The position numbers were made by a program, and so were the translations under genes. Below the pieces are notes generated by a model, which saw only the letters and a list, made by a program, of their open reading frames with translations, was not told where the DNA came from and made no database searches. Below are positions 19,181 to 29,734 of a DNA stretch of 64,000 nt, piece by piece. The DNA is from Diplonema japonicum (Eukaryota > Euglenozoa > Diplonemea > Diplonemida > Diplonemidae): assembly GCA_964019335.1 (NCBI GenBank), contig OZ025661.1, positions 1 through 64,000 of the forward strand, given 5' to 3'. Position 1 is the stretch's first letter. Every line of letters begins with the position of its first letter.

Positions 19181-19870
19181 TTAATTATCATCCGTTTTTT
19201 CATCAAGCTTTTCTTTGAGTTCAATCGTTTCGGAGATAGGTTCTCGCTTCTCCAGCGGCGCAGCCCCAGGGTCGTCGCTGCCACGCGGGCCGTTCAGGAC
19301 GTGCATGCAGTAGATGTTAAAGAAGAAACCACCCAAGCGTGTAAAGGCCACCCTGTGTCTCAGAGGGACCAAAGTGAATGTAAGCGTGTCCATTGTTAGC
19401 CACAAGGGCAACCCGACCACGAACATCTCCTTGAACTTAACGGGCCACTCTTTGCAGAAGTTGCTGAGGTTCCCATCTCTCATGCCCATGTTCATGATGA
19501 TACCGCATGTGTAAATGCACGGCGTCACCACAAAGTTATCAAGCATCACCTGTTGCCACCAAGGCATCCCGTACTGCAGCAGAGCGAAGTACCCATACTC
19601 TACTGGCCCATAGACGGAGCCAATCACTAATATCCTTCCTAATCTGAACCAGTCCCAGTCTTGCTCAGCTAATTCTAGCTCTTCACCTTCCTCGGCCTCT
19701 TCGAGCTTCTTTTTATTCTGTATGCTGTTTGCTGCCATCTCGCCCGACTGCGACAGCAGATCTGAGATGCCTGCCGTGATCGACACCACAACAGAAGCCT
19801 CGATGATGGCACCGTGCACACCCGACATTAGCCATTTGAAGCCACCACCGGTGAAGATAAATGGATGCAT
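19181..19870 (-). CDS. Mpv17/PMP22 family membrane protein
   Basis: A 229-residue membrane protein from the Met at 19870, which follows a TTTCCTTACAG acceptor by seven bases. The C-terminal half has the family layout. GPVEYGYFALLQYGMPWW is followed by an amphipathic segment (VVTPCIYTCGIIMNMGMRDG), the FCKEWPVKFKEM block in the place of the W-xx-WP motif, and a last span ending near NIYCMHVLN. Mpv17 relatives sit in inner mitochondrial or peroxisomal membranes and affect small-molecule permeability. The charged C-terminal tail is longer than usual. A second Mpv17-like gene lies at 62.4-63.3 kb. Confidence 0.7.
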   Translation of the reverse strand: MHPFIFTGGGFKWLMSGVHGAIIEASVVVSITAGISDLLSQSGEMAANSIQNKKKLEEAEEGEELELAEQDWDWFRLGRILVIGSVYGPVEYGYFALLQYGMPWWQQVMLDNFVVTPCIYTCGIIMNMGMRDGNLSNFCKEWPVKFKEMFVVGLPLWLTMDTLTFTLVPLRHRVAFTRLGGFFFNIYCMHVLNGPRGSDDPGAAPLEKREPISETIELKEKLDEKTDDN

Positions 19871-20051
19871 TGTGTAACTGTAAGGAAATGATGAAAGAAA
19901 CATCAAAAAGGCACAAAAAGACGAACTTCAAAAAAAGGAACGCAAGCAGGCAAATATAAAAGGCCGAGTGTAAGCAGTACATTTACTGATGGTAATACAG
20001 CAATACTAAACAAAAAAAAATTGACAAACTGGCAAACAGGATTCCACGATC

Positions 20052-20582
20052 TCACAGAACGATCTTCCTTTCTTGTAGAGGTCGCAGCTTAGGGCGCATG
20101 AGTTGAGAAGGGTTGCTCAATTGACTGTTTTCGATGATAGCAAGTGTGTGGTCAGGAACGTGTTCCATTTTGGGGAGCTTGGGTCTTTGCAACTTGTGAT
20201 CTCTGCGCCTAGGGACGTTGTGTGTTTCTCCAACCTTCAAAAGGGAAGCATTACAGCACGTATGCTTCTTGAGCACCTCATTGTACAGCTTCCTCTGTTT
20301 GGTTGCCTTTTGCGCAGCAAGGTGGACCTCTTGAAACAGCAGTTTATCACTACATCGGGGGATGGGGTCTAACCATGGCCTATAACCTAGCAGATTGGGG
20401 CGCAGCCGAGCCTCCGAAGACCTGTCGTGCTCAATGTCGTCGCTTGATTCTTGCTGATGACCACATGCCTTTTTGAACACCCCTATCCGTGCGTTGTCTG
20501 GCATGGGTCGCTTCAACCAAGCACTGCTGTACCCCACCGCTTGCACAGGACATCCAGTAAGCTCATCTTCCGGGATTAGCAT
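20052..20582 (-). CDS. Hypothetical basic protein
   Basis: A single-exon frame of 176 residues, Lys/Arg-rich and without recognised domain. It has a short-motif style suggestive of a disordered adaptor (VGYSSAWLKRPMPDNARIG, LLGYRPWLDPIPR). The DNA at the start reads ATGGTATGCTAATC, so a one-codon first exon followed by an intron cannot be excluded, nor can a more upstream start. An acceptor (CTTAACTAG) lies about 20 bases upstream. Confidence 0.5.
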   Translation of the reverse strand: MLIPEDELTGCPVQAVGYSSAWLKRPMPDNARIGVFKKACGHQQESSDDIEHDRSSEARLRPNLLGYRPWLDPIPRCSDKLLFQEVHLAAQKATKQRKLYNEVLKKHTCCNASLLKVGETHNVPRRRDHKLQRPKLPKMEHVPDHTLAIIENSQLSNPSQLMRPKLRPLQERKIVL

Positions 20583-20667
20583 ACCATTAGAAGTGATGCC
20601 TAGTTAAGTGGAGTGCCGAATTATACTCATCAATGAAAGAAAACCAGAGAGCAAGTACTAAAACGGC

Positions 20668-22449
20668 TTATTTATTGGTTATAAGAGCCTGTAAAATGAA
20701 GACATAGTTTACAGCTGCCATACAGGCAAAGCAGCCGTACCACTGTGGATCGGTGTCGCAGTCTCTGGTGAAGAGTGCTACGTGACCCCAAATGATGTTG
20801 GCCAACCAGCTTATGAACAGAAGCAACAGTGAGACACCCCCCGTTATTTGAGTAAATCGATCTTGCGCTCTGTTGAGATCTTCTTGGACCCAGTCGGCAA
20901 CCAAGTACACCAACGATGCTGCAAGCGTCACGGTACCGTGGAAGATGCACCATGCAGCCAGGAGACCCGAGCACACGGAGACGGCGTAAGCACCCCATCC
21001 TACACATATGAGCCCTGTGATCCCCACACAACTAAGCTTGGCTCGCCTCCATAGCACCCGTCGTCGTGTGCTTTGCCTTGCTTTTTTCGCAAAGTCTTTC
21101 ACATTGTAGCACACATCGGGAAACGTGGTTACAAAAGGACACTTCTCCCAGTTCAGCTTCTGAGTGAACTTCTTCATTTCGCTCCATAACTCGATCCCCA
21201 TGTCGTGGTCCCCAGTCTCTACTAAGTGCAGCTCTTTCTTCCCTACCGGTGTCCCTGCCAACCCGTACAGCCTACTCGAGTGATCATAAGGGATCACAGG
21301 GTCCAACATGCCATGAATAATCATAAGGGGACATGTCACATGTGCGATGCTCTTGTACGACTCGAACCTGTTAAACACGAGCCGTGCCGCAGCTGATGTG
21401 AGGCACCCTGCTGCATTTTTCCCGAGATGCTTCACTATGTGGCACCAAGAAAGATATGGAGACTTGAGAATCATTGCACCTACAAAAAGCCCCTGCCTCT
21501 CGAGCATGGCAGCGGCCTGGACACACGGCCCTGTAGCTAAGCTCCTCCCGTACAATATTATCCTGTCCAGAGGGACATCCAGCTCGCTGTGGATATACAG
21601 AATTGTGTCCAGCAACACCTCAGAGAGATTGCACTCTGTGGGCTTCCCTTCTGCCAGACCGTACCCAGGCCACTCCAGACCAAGGACAGACATCTCGAAC
21701 GTAGACCTGTACGACTGTACTACGGGGTTCTGTCCTATGTCACAAGCGTTGCCATGAGCAAAGATGACGACACCCCTGGACCTTGGGAAGGGCAACCATC
21801 TGGCGGGCACGTCTAGATTGCAATTAGGGAGCGATAGGTATATGAGATCAGCAAGCGTTTCGTCGTAGTGGGCTTTGGGGGGGCGGAAGAAGGCGCTATT
21901 GACGATAGAATGTTCTTTCAGAAAGGTTTTGATCCACGGCTCGACACAGGGAGCGGACCACATGGGAACGATGGGCGGAGAGCCGTAGGGGTCAGTACCA
22001 TGCCGCCGCCATCTTCGCACTTCGATGTCGCGCTGTAGGCGCAGCTCGGGTCTACTCAAGCTGTTGTAAAAGGCAGCGATCTCTGTCTTGTTTACGCCTT
22101 TCGCAGTATCGCCATTGTAGCCACTGACTGCAGCCCACTCATCTGCTGCGGCATCACGCAAGGTGAATGTGTTGTCCCGCAAGTTGTCGTTGTACGTCCT
22201 GCACAGCATGGCAACGCTCACCTCAGAGTAAGTGCAGAGGTTCAGCAGTGCGTCATCTTGATGGGTGTCGGTCACACTCCCCTCGCATACGGGTCTCTCT
22301 TCTTCTTGCTCGTCGTCGCTGGACCCAACAATACTTAAGCTCTTCGCCGCGTCATGCAGTTCCGGCCCCGGTAGCGTCTTCACCACTAAGGGACTCTCAA
22401 CTGTTAGGGGGCATTGCTTGCTCTTATTACCCCCTGTAATGTCAGCCAT
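20668..22449 (-). CDS. ABHD17/ABHD13-like alpha/beta hydrolase with four C-terminal membrane spans
   Basis: 593 residues from the Met at 22449, preceded by a TGACCTCACAG acceptor. An acidic N-terminal region is followed by a hydrolase core at about 215-420: oxyanion strand VVIFAHGN, nucleophile elbow ILYGRSLATG (Ser near 303, with Ala at the usual second Gly), acid HGMLDPVIP and base ETGDHDMG. This is the pattern of the ABHD13/ABHD17 serine hydrolases, where ABHD17 members remove palmitate from membrane proteins. The last 120 residues form four hydrophobic spans (LICVGWGAYAVSV; AAWCIFHGTVTLAASLVYLV; VSLLLLFISWLANIIWG; CFACMAAVNYVFILQALI), which human ABHD17 lacks. I infer a membrane-tethered lipase or depalmitoylase. 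Confidence 0.75.
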   Translation of the reverse strand: MADITGGNKSKQCPLTVESPLVVKTLPGPELHDAAKSLSIVGSSDDEQEEERPVCEGSVTDTHQDDALLNLCTYSEVSVAMLCRTYNDNLRDNTFTLRDAAADEWAAVSGYNGDTAKGVNKTEIAAFYNSLSRPELRLQRDIEVRRWRRHGTDPYGSPPIVPMWSAPCVEPWIKTFLKEHSIVNSAFFRPPKAHYDETLADLIYLSLPNCNLDVPARWLPFPRSRGVVIFAHGNACDIGQNPVVQSYRSTFEMSVLGLEWPGYGLAEGKPTECNLSEVLLDTILYIHSELDVPLDRIILYGRSLATGPCVQAAAMLERQGLFVGAMILKSPYLSWCHIVKHLGKNAAGCLTSAAARLVFNRFESYKSIAHVTCPLMIIHGMLDPVIPYDHSSRLYGLAGTPVGKKELHLVETGDHDMGIELWSEMKKFTQKLNWEKCPFVTTFPDVCYNVKDFAKKARQSTRRRVLWRRAKLSCVGITGLICVGWGAYAVSVCSGLLAAWCIFHGTVTLAASLVYLVADWVQEDLNRAQDRFTQITGGVSLLLLFISWLANIIWGHVALFTRDCDTDPQWYGCFACMAAVNYVFILQALITNK

Positions 22450-24131
22450 ATCCCTCGAATACCTGTACTGTGAGGTCAGTGTGCAAAATGGTGAGAAAAG
22501 AAAAGAGAAAAAAGAAACTGATAATAATATTGCCACTTCGCAAGGTTGTCATATGTATTAAAAGCTTTGTCAAATTATAGGGAGGCTCACGAGGTACAGG
22601 AGGCCAGAGCCCACTTACCTCGTAGCGTACATGAAGTTTCTGAAGGCTTCAGCATGGAAGGGTTACTCGCAAAATATATGTGACTCAGAACCCACCCATC
22701 GTCAACAGGGCAAGATCAGCAAAAAGGAGTACATTTCATCTCCAATGGGTTTTCGTGGTCCCATCCAAAGCACATTTGCACAACGGACATCTGGGGTTCC
22801 TGAGGGCACTGTTTTATAGTTTTATGGCACTCTTCTTCACAAAACCGAAAGAATATCGGGTGAAAAGCACTGTTGGGACAATGCGTGGATTCTGAGTTAT
22901 TGGTTTATTTGAAAAAAAGGAGAAGACATGAAGTGTGGGTGGGTGGGTGGGGGACATCGAAAAAAAAGGAGAAGACAGGGGTCCCGTATTTCTTTACATG
23001 ATGCCAAGCAGGGAGAGTCTGCTCAGAATAAGTTTTTTTTCCCATCTTTTTTCTTCCACTTTGTTGTTGCAAGAGACTGGTGCAATGTTGTCCTTGAAAA
23101 ACCGAAGAAAGAAAAAGAAAACTTATCACGAGAGGCGAAAACCATCCGGCCTCTCGAAGCCCTTGGCTAGGCACTTGTGAACGGGACGCTGAAAGATAAA
23201 AAAAGGAAACAAAAATTACTGCCAGGTGCCTGACTCCTAGGTCACAGGACTACAGTACCCCTTAGAGGCTTTAGCCCTTTACGACAAGCAATCGAACCAG
23301 TGGATAACATCTCGCGCTGAGATGTTAACAACAACACAAGGCTGCTTGACGCTTCTTCACATAGACCGGATAACAGGAAAGAAGAATGCATACGAAAAGG
23401 AGACAAAGGGTGGGGGGGACAAAAACATAAACAAAAACAAAAACAAAAACAAAAACAAAAACAAAAACAAAAACAAAAACAAAAACAAAATAACGAATAA
23501 AGAAAAGAAAAGAAGAAAAAAAAGAACAAGTAAGACCCCATTCAATGATCGACTCTTTTTTGGGTGACAAAAAAAATGCTTTCTGACGGAGCGTCAAAAA
23601 TCACAACACTAATAAGACTATTTCTTTTCTAAAAGAAAGTCTGGGTTGTCAAGAAAACCCAAAATGCTGCATCTGTCTGCGTTGAAATGTTGATAAATAA
23701 AAGCTTCCATTTTCTACACGAGCTCCGGCGGCAACGTCAACACTAAGAAAATGCAACTTAAGTCCTTTGAAACCTTTCAATTTCAAACAGCTTTTTACAA
23801 CAAAATCGGTGAAACGAACGTGCTTAAGGGGCATAGCGATAGATCAGAAGATCGAAGACCAGATGTATGACTAGCACTAGGGATGCCAACGGCTTGAGAG
23901 AACTCTATTGCCGTCGCCACCTCAGGGCTTCAGATCAAGAAATTCTACCTGCTGGAGTATTGCTGCTGCGCCAAAGGCTGCAGTTTTACCTCGGTCAGGC
24001 AGTGGGTTTATTTTAAAATAAAGGCGATGTTTAAGGGCAAATCCCACTTGAGGACCACCCTAAAAAAAAAAAAAGAAGAAAAAAAAAAAACGAAACAGAA
24101 CAACCAAAAAACCAGAACGAACCGGCGGCAG
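22450..24131. other. Long spacer with microsatellites
   Basis: The largest gap in the array, about 1.7 kb. It holds a (GGGT)n stretch near 22938, poly-A runs, and a (CAAAAA)n microsatellite at 23419-23489. There are no convincing frames or RNA genes on either strand. It must contain the 3' UTR of the kinase upstream and the acceptor region of the hydrolase gene. Confidence 0.6.
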
Positions 24132-25999
24132 TTACAACCCTACTCCGCTAGGGAGGTAAGTGCTGTTAGTGTTGCCACACAAGCTGTTCTCAGAAGGTGT
24201 TATCAACTGAGAAACACGCATTGCCAGCGGTGACCTGAAATGTGTAATAATGAGGATACAGTACATACGTCTCTGCAAAGGCAGGCCTGATGGTGTGCTC
24301 CTTGGTCCCATTTTGGATACACACTGGTGAAGAGTGGTTGCTTGAGAACGATGTCGACCGCGATGTGACCTTCTCAACATTGAGCGAGTTCGGAGGCAGG
24401 CTCAGGAAAGCAGGAGCTTTCTTCGTAGGTGTTGTAAGACCAACAAGGTCCGACTCGTGCGTGGAGAACAGCGTGGAGGCGGTGCGCAGCCACGCCGGTT
24501 CGTTTGTTGGCCGCGATGCGTGAGGACCGATATCGTTGGCGTGCTTGTCGACAGATGCTGCGATCATTTCGTTCAGCCGCAACGCTACGTGTTTCTCAGT
24601 GTCCTCACCATCGTCGGACTCCGTCGTCGAATCCCCGCACGATTCTTCAAGCCATGCGTGGCTCAAGAGCTCCTTAGCGCAGCTTCGCCTTGTCGGCATA
24701 GGTTCGAAGCACTTGTAGAGAAGATCCATTGTAACACTCGACAGACCTTCGGGTATCTCTGGAGGGAGGGGCTTCTTCCAGTTGCCTATTGTATAGATTG
24801 CCTGCCATGACGATTCCCATGCCATGGGCCAGGGAGGCTTTCCGCAGTTGAGCAGCTCGCATATTACGCACCCCACGCTCCATATGTCCGCCTTGAGCGT
24901 CACTTCATCGGTCTTTGTGATGGCCTCCGGTGCCATCCACAGCGGAGTCCCATGAATGGCAGAGTGCTGCGTTTCATTCTGTATCTTTTTGCTTGTCCCA
25001 AAGTCGGCAAGCTTGATACAGCCGTCGTTTGCAATGAGGATATTGTCGCCCTTCAGATCCCTGTGAATGATCTTGTTTTCGTGCAAGTAGTCAACGCCCA
25101 TGAGGATCTGCTTCACGTACGCTGCAACAGACAGCTCCTCCAGCCGTTGGCCGTGCCGTCTGCTGAGGGCACCAAGACTGCCTCCCTGCACGTATTCCAT
25201 AAATATATTGAGCTCATTCGCTTCAATACTCACACCGAGGTACTGTGAAATGTTATGTTGCCTGTGTACGCTGCATACCCTCACTATGTTCCTATGTTTC
25301 AGCTTTGACATCAGCTCCACTTCACGCTTCACTTCAATGAGTCGTTCCTTAGGAAGTCCCGAGTGTAGCGTCATTACCTGTAGTAGTTGGCATCGAGAGG
25401 AACAAATATACCTTGACTGCGAAGAAGGTTCCGTTCGCACGCACGCCCATATATACATTACCAAAGGAGCCACTTCCCAAGAGCTGGCCTCGCTGCCATG
25501 TTCTGGGGAAAGAGCTGTCTCTCCTTCGCATAGAACCTTCACAAGGTGATGAGGGGATGCTGCGCCTTCGGATGTCCCAGTCACTTACGGGTGACGTGCA
25601 AAGGGCGTCTTTTGGCAGATCTCGGTAGTCCCGTACAGGCATTGGGGAAGGAGGCGCGTAGGTCGATTTGACTTCGTCTTGCTCGTTGCCAGTGGACACC
25701 GGTGGCGGGCGAAGCCTTGGCTTCATGAGCAATGGAGAGGAGGCAAGAGGTGTCTCCTTAAAGGAATCTTGAGAGACGTGTTGTTGTAGCTGGTGTTCCA
25801 GCTCTCGTCGTATATTCGTCAGCTCTTCATCTTTTTCTTTGCTCGCTTTTCTGAACTTCGTTGTCATCCTTCGCCATTGCAAGAAAGCAAGAGCGACAGA
25901 ACATATACACACTAAAGGGAGCCATATCGGTAGGTACCAGTATGATGCCAGCATGTCTTTGTCTTCAGAGCTGCTAGGAGGATCACGGGGAGGTTCCAT
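24132..25999 (-). CDS. Membrane-anchored STE/MAP3K-like protein kinase
   Basis: A 599-residue model in three exons: 25999-25412, 25377-24269 and 24234-24132. Both introns are 34 nt. The first (GTATAT...CAG) interrupts the kinase at the VAIK lysine strand and its removal gives FFAVKVMTLHSG. Near the N-terminus is one membrane span (YWYLPIWLPLVCICSVALAF), then a coiled coil and a Pro/Ser linker. The kinase domain has GSGSFGNVY, HRDLKGDNIL (the STE-type HRDLKG), DFGTSKK and MAPEA, so it should be active. The C-terminal tail is Ser/Thr-rich. A single-pass receptor-like MAP3K is an inference. The N-terminus before the span is only about 18 residues, so the kinase would face the cytosol. Exon 3 replaces a different frame that would stop at 24190. 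Confidence 0.8.
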
Positions 26000-26071
26000 T
26001 AGCAATACATTTCATATGTTTTCCTGTATGTTTTGAGACGGTAAGGCAAATAAATATAAGATAAGCTGATG

Positions 26072-27871
26072 CTAAACATCCAAAACCTTGACATCCCCTT
26101 CAACGCCCATTCGTGCCAGGGCGTTGTCGATGTTTGAATTCTCTTCAGGTGACGACGTGCGAATTTCAACGACAATACTTGTACTAGATGCATGCAGACA
26201 CGACGCAAGCGCTGCTAGCTTGTCAGCGTCGCTCAAAGGGTCCAGACCGGCCTCGGTGGCTCCCTTGACATCAGAGCAGACCCGCTGCTCTGCAATACCG
26301 AAGATTGCTGCACCGTTGTTGTGAGCTGCATACATGCCCAGTGCCTTCAGTGCGTGATCGTCATAGCCCTCTACCTGCTGCTCGCGCATTTCATCTCCGA
26401 TCATCTGCAGCGCTGAGAGAGTCGAATATGGCACAAGTATTTGAGTTTCTCGCGAAGCGGCCGCTTCTTCAAGCAGCTCCTGGAAGTGCTTCAGCATATA
26501 ACTTTCGTGGGGCACCACAACACGTTTACTATTCTTGAGGAATGCCTTCAGCCCATTCGGCCCACCAATCGCAGGCCTCGTGTTCTTATACTCTCTAAAT
26601 CCAGGCAAGTAGTAAATGAGCCTGTCTTCAACGTTCTGACAATATAGTGTGGCCGCCTGCAGCACAAGATGGTCCCACGTCGAGTCGATGGCTACTTGTA
26701 GATGCTGCAGCGTTGCGTAACACGCTTCAATGCGGTACTGTTGCATGTGCATGAGGACCTCAGACAGCTTCTCGGAAGAGGCGGTGCCAATAACGGAGTT
26801 CAGAGTAAGCAACGCGTGGCACGATGGCTTTGATAACCAGGCTGTGCCGGGGTGCTTTAGGATTATCTCAAATGCTTCGTTGGCAGGCTCCTGAAGACGC
26901 AGCTCATGGCACCGTGTTATGAGAGCATCGTAAGGAGCGACATAAGCAGCATACTTGTGTACCTCGCCGAAGGTAGGGCGGGGGACACTTCTCTTGTCAA
27001 GACCGGGGACGAAGAGTAGCTTAAGTAGTTCGACTCCCAGCTTTGCTTGTTCTTTAGTTTGGATCTCAAAGAACACCCTCCACTTTGCCTTTTGGTATTC
27101 CCTGCTGTCGAGATCGTCAAATCCACGCTGCACAGCTTCAAGCAAGAGGCTCAGTGCTAGCCCTGGCTCACCGTTGTCGATGGCAACGACAGTACCCACG
27201 GAAAGGGCCCGCTCACTCAAAATATTTCCACTGTGCGCCTCCAGCAATCTCTCCAATTCAGAAAGCATCATGTTTTCCGTGTACAACATGCCCAGCTCCT
27301 GCAGCACATACAGGGACATCGCCGTGCCCTCTTGGGCCATTGTGTCCAGAACTTCCTGCACCTTCTCGGGGTTCTTTCTTATTCTAAATCCTTTAATTAG
27401 CGCATGATAGCATTCTACAGTCAGCGGTCCTTTCTCCTTTAGTGCCACAAGCTTCTGATCTAGCACTTCTTTTTCGCCAGCTATCGCGTACAAGGTGAGA
27501 AGTCTGTACTGGGACCACTTGCCGTTAACCACTGCATTCCCGAACTTGTTCACAGTATGCAGAATCGGGCACACTTCTTCTTCGACGTACGCATCAGGTA
27601 GATTCACGAAGTCTTCACACTTATCGATGAGGTGCATCAGCAGCTGACTAGTGTTTTGATCTGTCCACATGTAACCAACGTTGTCGAGGTCTTGCATGAC
27701 AGTTTTCATGTTTGGTGCGTATGGCGCTTGGATGAGACTCGTCACCGCTGGTAGTTTCAGCCCTTTGCGAGATAACTTATCCGCACGGTTCAACAGCTGC
27801 TTGTAGCCGCCCGCCCCATCGGTGCCTACCTTGCGGGCTACCAATCGCAGCCTCAAAGATGTCCGCTGCAT
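26072..27871 (-). CDS. Pentatricopeptide-repeat-like mitochondrial protein
   Basis: 599 residues in one exon. The N-terminus MQRTSLRLRLVARKVG is a typical mitochondrial presequence (Arg-rich, no acids). The body is a solenoid of helical pairs, with PPR-like units such as VECYHALIKGFRIRKNPEKV. PPR proteins bind organellar RNA. The start codon lies 19 bases inside the end of the upstream TraB-like frame, so the two coding regions overlap by 19 bp in different frames unless the TraB gene has an unrecognised last intron. Confidence 0.7.
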   Translation of the reverse strand: MQRTSLRLRLVARKVGTDGAGGYKQLLNRADKLSRKGLKLPAVTSLIQAPYAPNMKTVMQDLDNVGYMWTDQNTSQLLMHLIDKCEDFVNLPDAYVEEEVCPILHTVNKFGNAVVNGKWSQYRLLTLYAIAGEKEVLDQKLVALKEKGPLTVECYHALIKGFRIRKNPEKVQEVLDTMAQEGTAMSLYVLQELGMLYTENMMLSELERLLEAHSGNILSERALSVGTVVAIDNGEPGLALSLLLEAVQRGFDDLDSREYQKAKWRVFFEIQTKEQAKLGVELLKLLFVPGLDKRSVPRPTFGEVHKYAAYVAPYDALITRCHELRLQEPANEAFEIILKHPGTAWLSKPSCHALLTLNSVIGTASSEKLSEVLMHMQQYRIEACYATLQHLQVAIDSTWDHLVLQAATLYCQNVEDRLIYYLPGFREYKNTRPAIGGPNGLKAFLKNSKRVVVPHESYMLKHFQELLEEAAASRETQILVPYSTLSALQMIGDEMREQQVEGYDDHALKALGMYAAHNNGAAIFGIAEQRVCSDVKGATEAGLDPLSDADKLAALASCLHASSTSIVVEIRTSSPEENSNIDNALARMGVEGDVKVLDV

Positions 27872-28536
27872 TTTCCTTTTCTTTCTTTTTTTTTCCCGGA
27901 CCTTTGTTTCGAATGTGTTTTTAAACCAAGGTCGTGTGTGAGACCTTTCTCACGGAGACAGCTGGTGACACCGGCAACGTGGCTTCTGCCTATCACCACG
28001 AAAACTATGCTGTCCTCCAGCTCCAGGGTATTGCATGTCTCAAGAATCTCAGCTGCCATCACCTGCTCTCTCTCGTCGTCAGTTGAACCCTTTGCAGTAT
28101 CGATAGCCTTAACAAGCACTCCCGCCTCATTGCCGTAGCTGTAGGCGGCAAGCATCTCGCCTCCTGTAAGCACACCACTCCTCAAGGCAGACACCGCATG
28201 TGGGGCAAGTCGTATGTTCCTCACAGCTAATTCCGTAATGAGTAACTCCGCTTCCTGCTTGCTTGTGATACAAGGAGCCATCTTCTTCCTTTTCACAGAC
28301 CGCACCGCATCGCACATGACCCTCAAACCCTGGTCTGAAGGCACTTCTATGCATATCGCAGCAGGTTTCAATGTCTCCAGCAAGTGCTGGACTACTTCAA
28401 TACACAACTTACAGATGTGATTCGTACCCGCGAAATGCACAGTGCACCCTGCGACACTAACTGGCCGAGAGAGACATTCTATCTTCACGTTTTTACGACA
28501 ATCATAAAGAGCTTCTTGCTCAAGGGATCTTTTCAT
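27853..28536 (-). CDS. TraB-domain protein
   Basis: 227 residues from the Met at 28536, preceded by TTTATTTCCCCCACGTAG. It shows the core pattern of the TraB/PrgY/GumN family. An early strand ends VHFAGTNHICK, where TraB proteins have a GT-xH motif. An AICIEVPSDQ acidic motif and a late VFVVIGRSHVAGV, equivalent to the GxxHxxG motif, follow. Eukaryotic TRABD proteins are linked to mitochondrial or membrane surfaces. The last 15 residues are a Lys-rich tail (SGKKKERKGK) overlapping the start of the PPR gene. A distal intron could change the C-terminus. Confidence 0.7.
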   Translation of the reverse strand: MKRSLEQEALYDCRKNVKIECLSRPVSVAGCTVHFAGTNHICKLCIEVVQHLLETLKPAAICIEVPSDQGLRVMCDAVRSVKRKKMAPCITSKQEAELLITELAVRNIRLAPHAVSALRSGVLTGGEMLAAYSYGNEAGVLVKAIDTAKGSTDDEREQVMAAEILETCNTLELEDSIVFVVIGRSHVAGVTSCLREKGLTHDLGLKTHSKQRSGKKKERKGKCSGHL

Positions 28537-28618
28537 GACCTTAGCTACGTGGGGGAAATAAATAATAACAAGCACTTTGCGGAAAACTAGGACATAAATC
28601 CGAGCTCATGGAAATGGC

Positions 28619-29734
28619 TCAATCACACTCCTCTGCGTCCTTCACGATGCTCATCATGTCGTCCCATGAAGATTCGTCGTGCGGTTCCGACTCTGGGCAC
28701 ATACACTGGTCACTAAGGGAGCCTTGTTCATTCGAAGCTGTCGTGATCCAGCGAGAGGATAGGGCAGCTGATGCTGTGGGGCGGTCTTCAGGTGTGTTGC
28801 TGAGCATTGACTCCACCAGCAGTATTGCATCTTTGGACACCGTTCCATCAGTCGGTAGCTTTGCGGGGTGCAATTTCATTAAGTTGCGTCTCTGCGACAA
28901 CGACAGCCTCTGCTTCCCTGTGTCGTAAGGCAGGCGGCCGGTGAGCATTTTGAAGACTGTAGCACCAGCTGCATAAATGTCTAACTTGTACAACTGCTTG
29001 CCTTTAGAAACCCAACCAGGTGCATCTGTTTCGTCAGCTTCCAACTTCCCTGCAAGTCCTTCTATGGCCAGGTAAAGCGCCGTGCCAGCCTCTGGGGTCA
29101 TGAGACACCTGTCCATTGAGTTGTTTGGAAACGGCAGTTCTGCTTCTAGTGGTGAAAAGAGAAGGGCGTCTGCTTGCGGGAAGGCATTGCGCCCCCCAAC
29201 AAACTTGCCCAACCCTAAGTCAATAAGGCAAGTTACAAGCGTCAAGGGTTCCACCATAATGTTGTCGGGCTTTACGTCCCGATGCACTAAGTGGTAGCTG
29301 TGGAGACACTGCAATCCTGACAGCACTTGCGACAGGACGATGGCTGAATCTTTTTCTCGTAGTTTCGTGTAGCGTTGTAATAGCTCCGTCAGCGTTACCC
29401 CTTGGCACCTGTCCATAATCAAGTAGATGTGTGTGTCAGTGTGTAGCACTTCTGCAGTTTTCACGAGTGAGGGATGCTCTAGTTGCTTGGTCGCCGCAAT
29501 CTCCACGAGGAGCTGCTTCACCTTCGTGAGGTCCGATCCTGCCACCGATCGCTTCATGAAAATCTTGACAGCGCAGCGTGCCTTGTTGCTCTTCCTGTAA
29601 TACGGAACCACCTCTGCATACGTACCCTTCCCCAGCAGCCCTTGAGAGTCACATTCGTAATACTCGCCTATGTCCTGCACCTTCTTGCACCAGGTGTGTC
29701 CCTGCAGCCTCCTATCAAGAAGGTCTAAAGCCAT
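28619..29734 (-). CDS. Protein kinase with DLG in place of DFG
   Basis: 371 residues from the Met at 29734, 12 bases after a CTGCTTCAACAG acceptor. The kinase domain covers nearly the whole protein: GLLGKGTYAEVVPYY, CAVKIFMKR, HRDVKPDNIMV, IDLGLGK (Leu for Phe in DFG) and APGW/KLDIYAAGATVFKML for the alpha-F helix. A 50-residue insert sits in the activation segment. All catalytic polar residues (Lys, Glu, HRD Asp, DLG Asp) are present, so it should be active. The short C-terminus is acidic. Group uncertain, perhaps a CAMK or ULK-like outlier. Confidence 0.75.
   Translation of the reverse strand: MALDLLDRRLQGHTWCKKVQDIGEYYECDSQGLLGKGTYAEVVPYYRKSNKARCAVKIFMKRSVAGSDLTKVKQLLVEIAATKQLEHPSLVKTAEVLHTDTHIYLIMDRCQGVTLTELLQRYTKLREKDSAIVLSQVLSGLQCLHSYHLVHRDVKPDNIMVEPLTLVTCLIDLGLGKFVGGRNAFPQADALLFSPLEAELPFPNNSMDRCLMTPEAGTALYLAIEGLAGKLEADETDAPGWVSKGKQLYKLDIYAAGATVFKMLTGRLPYDTGKQRLSLSQRRNLMKLHPAKLPTDGTVSKDAILLVESMLSNTPEDRPTASAALSSRWITTASNEQGSLSDQCMCPESEPHDESSWDDMMSIVKDAEECD

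Noticed and set aside
23270-23310. Possible tRNA around GGTTCGATTGC on the minus strand
   Set aside because: No cloverleaf can be drawn around the B-box-like motif.
23242-23597. Phe/Leu/Val repeat frames opposite the (CAAAAA)n microsatellite
   Set aside because: Pure simple-sequence translation.
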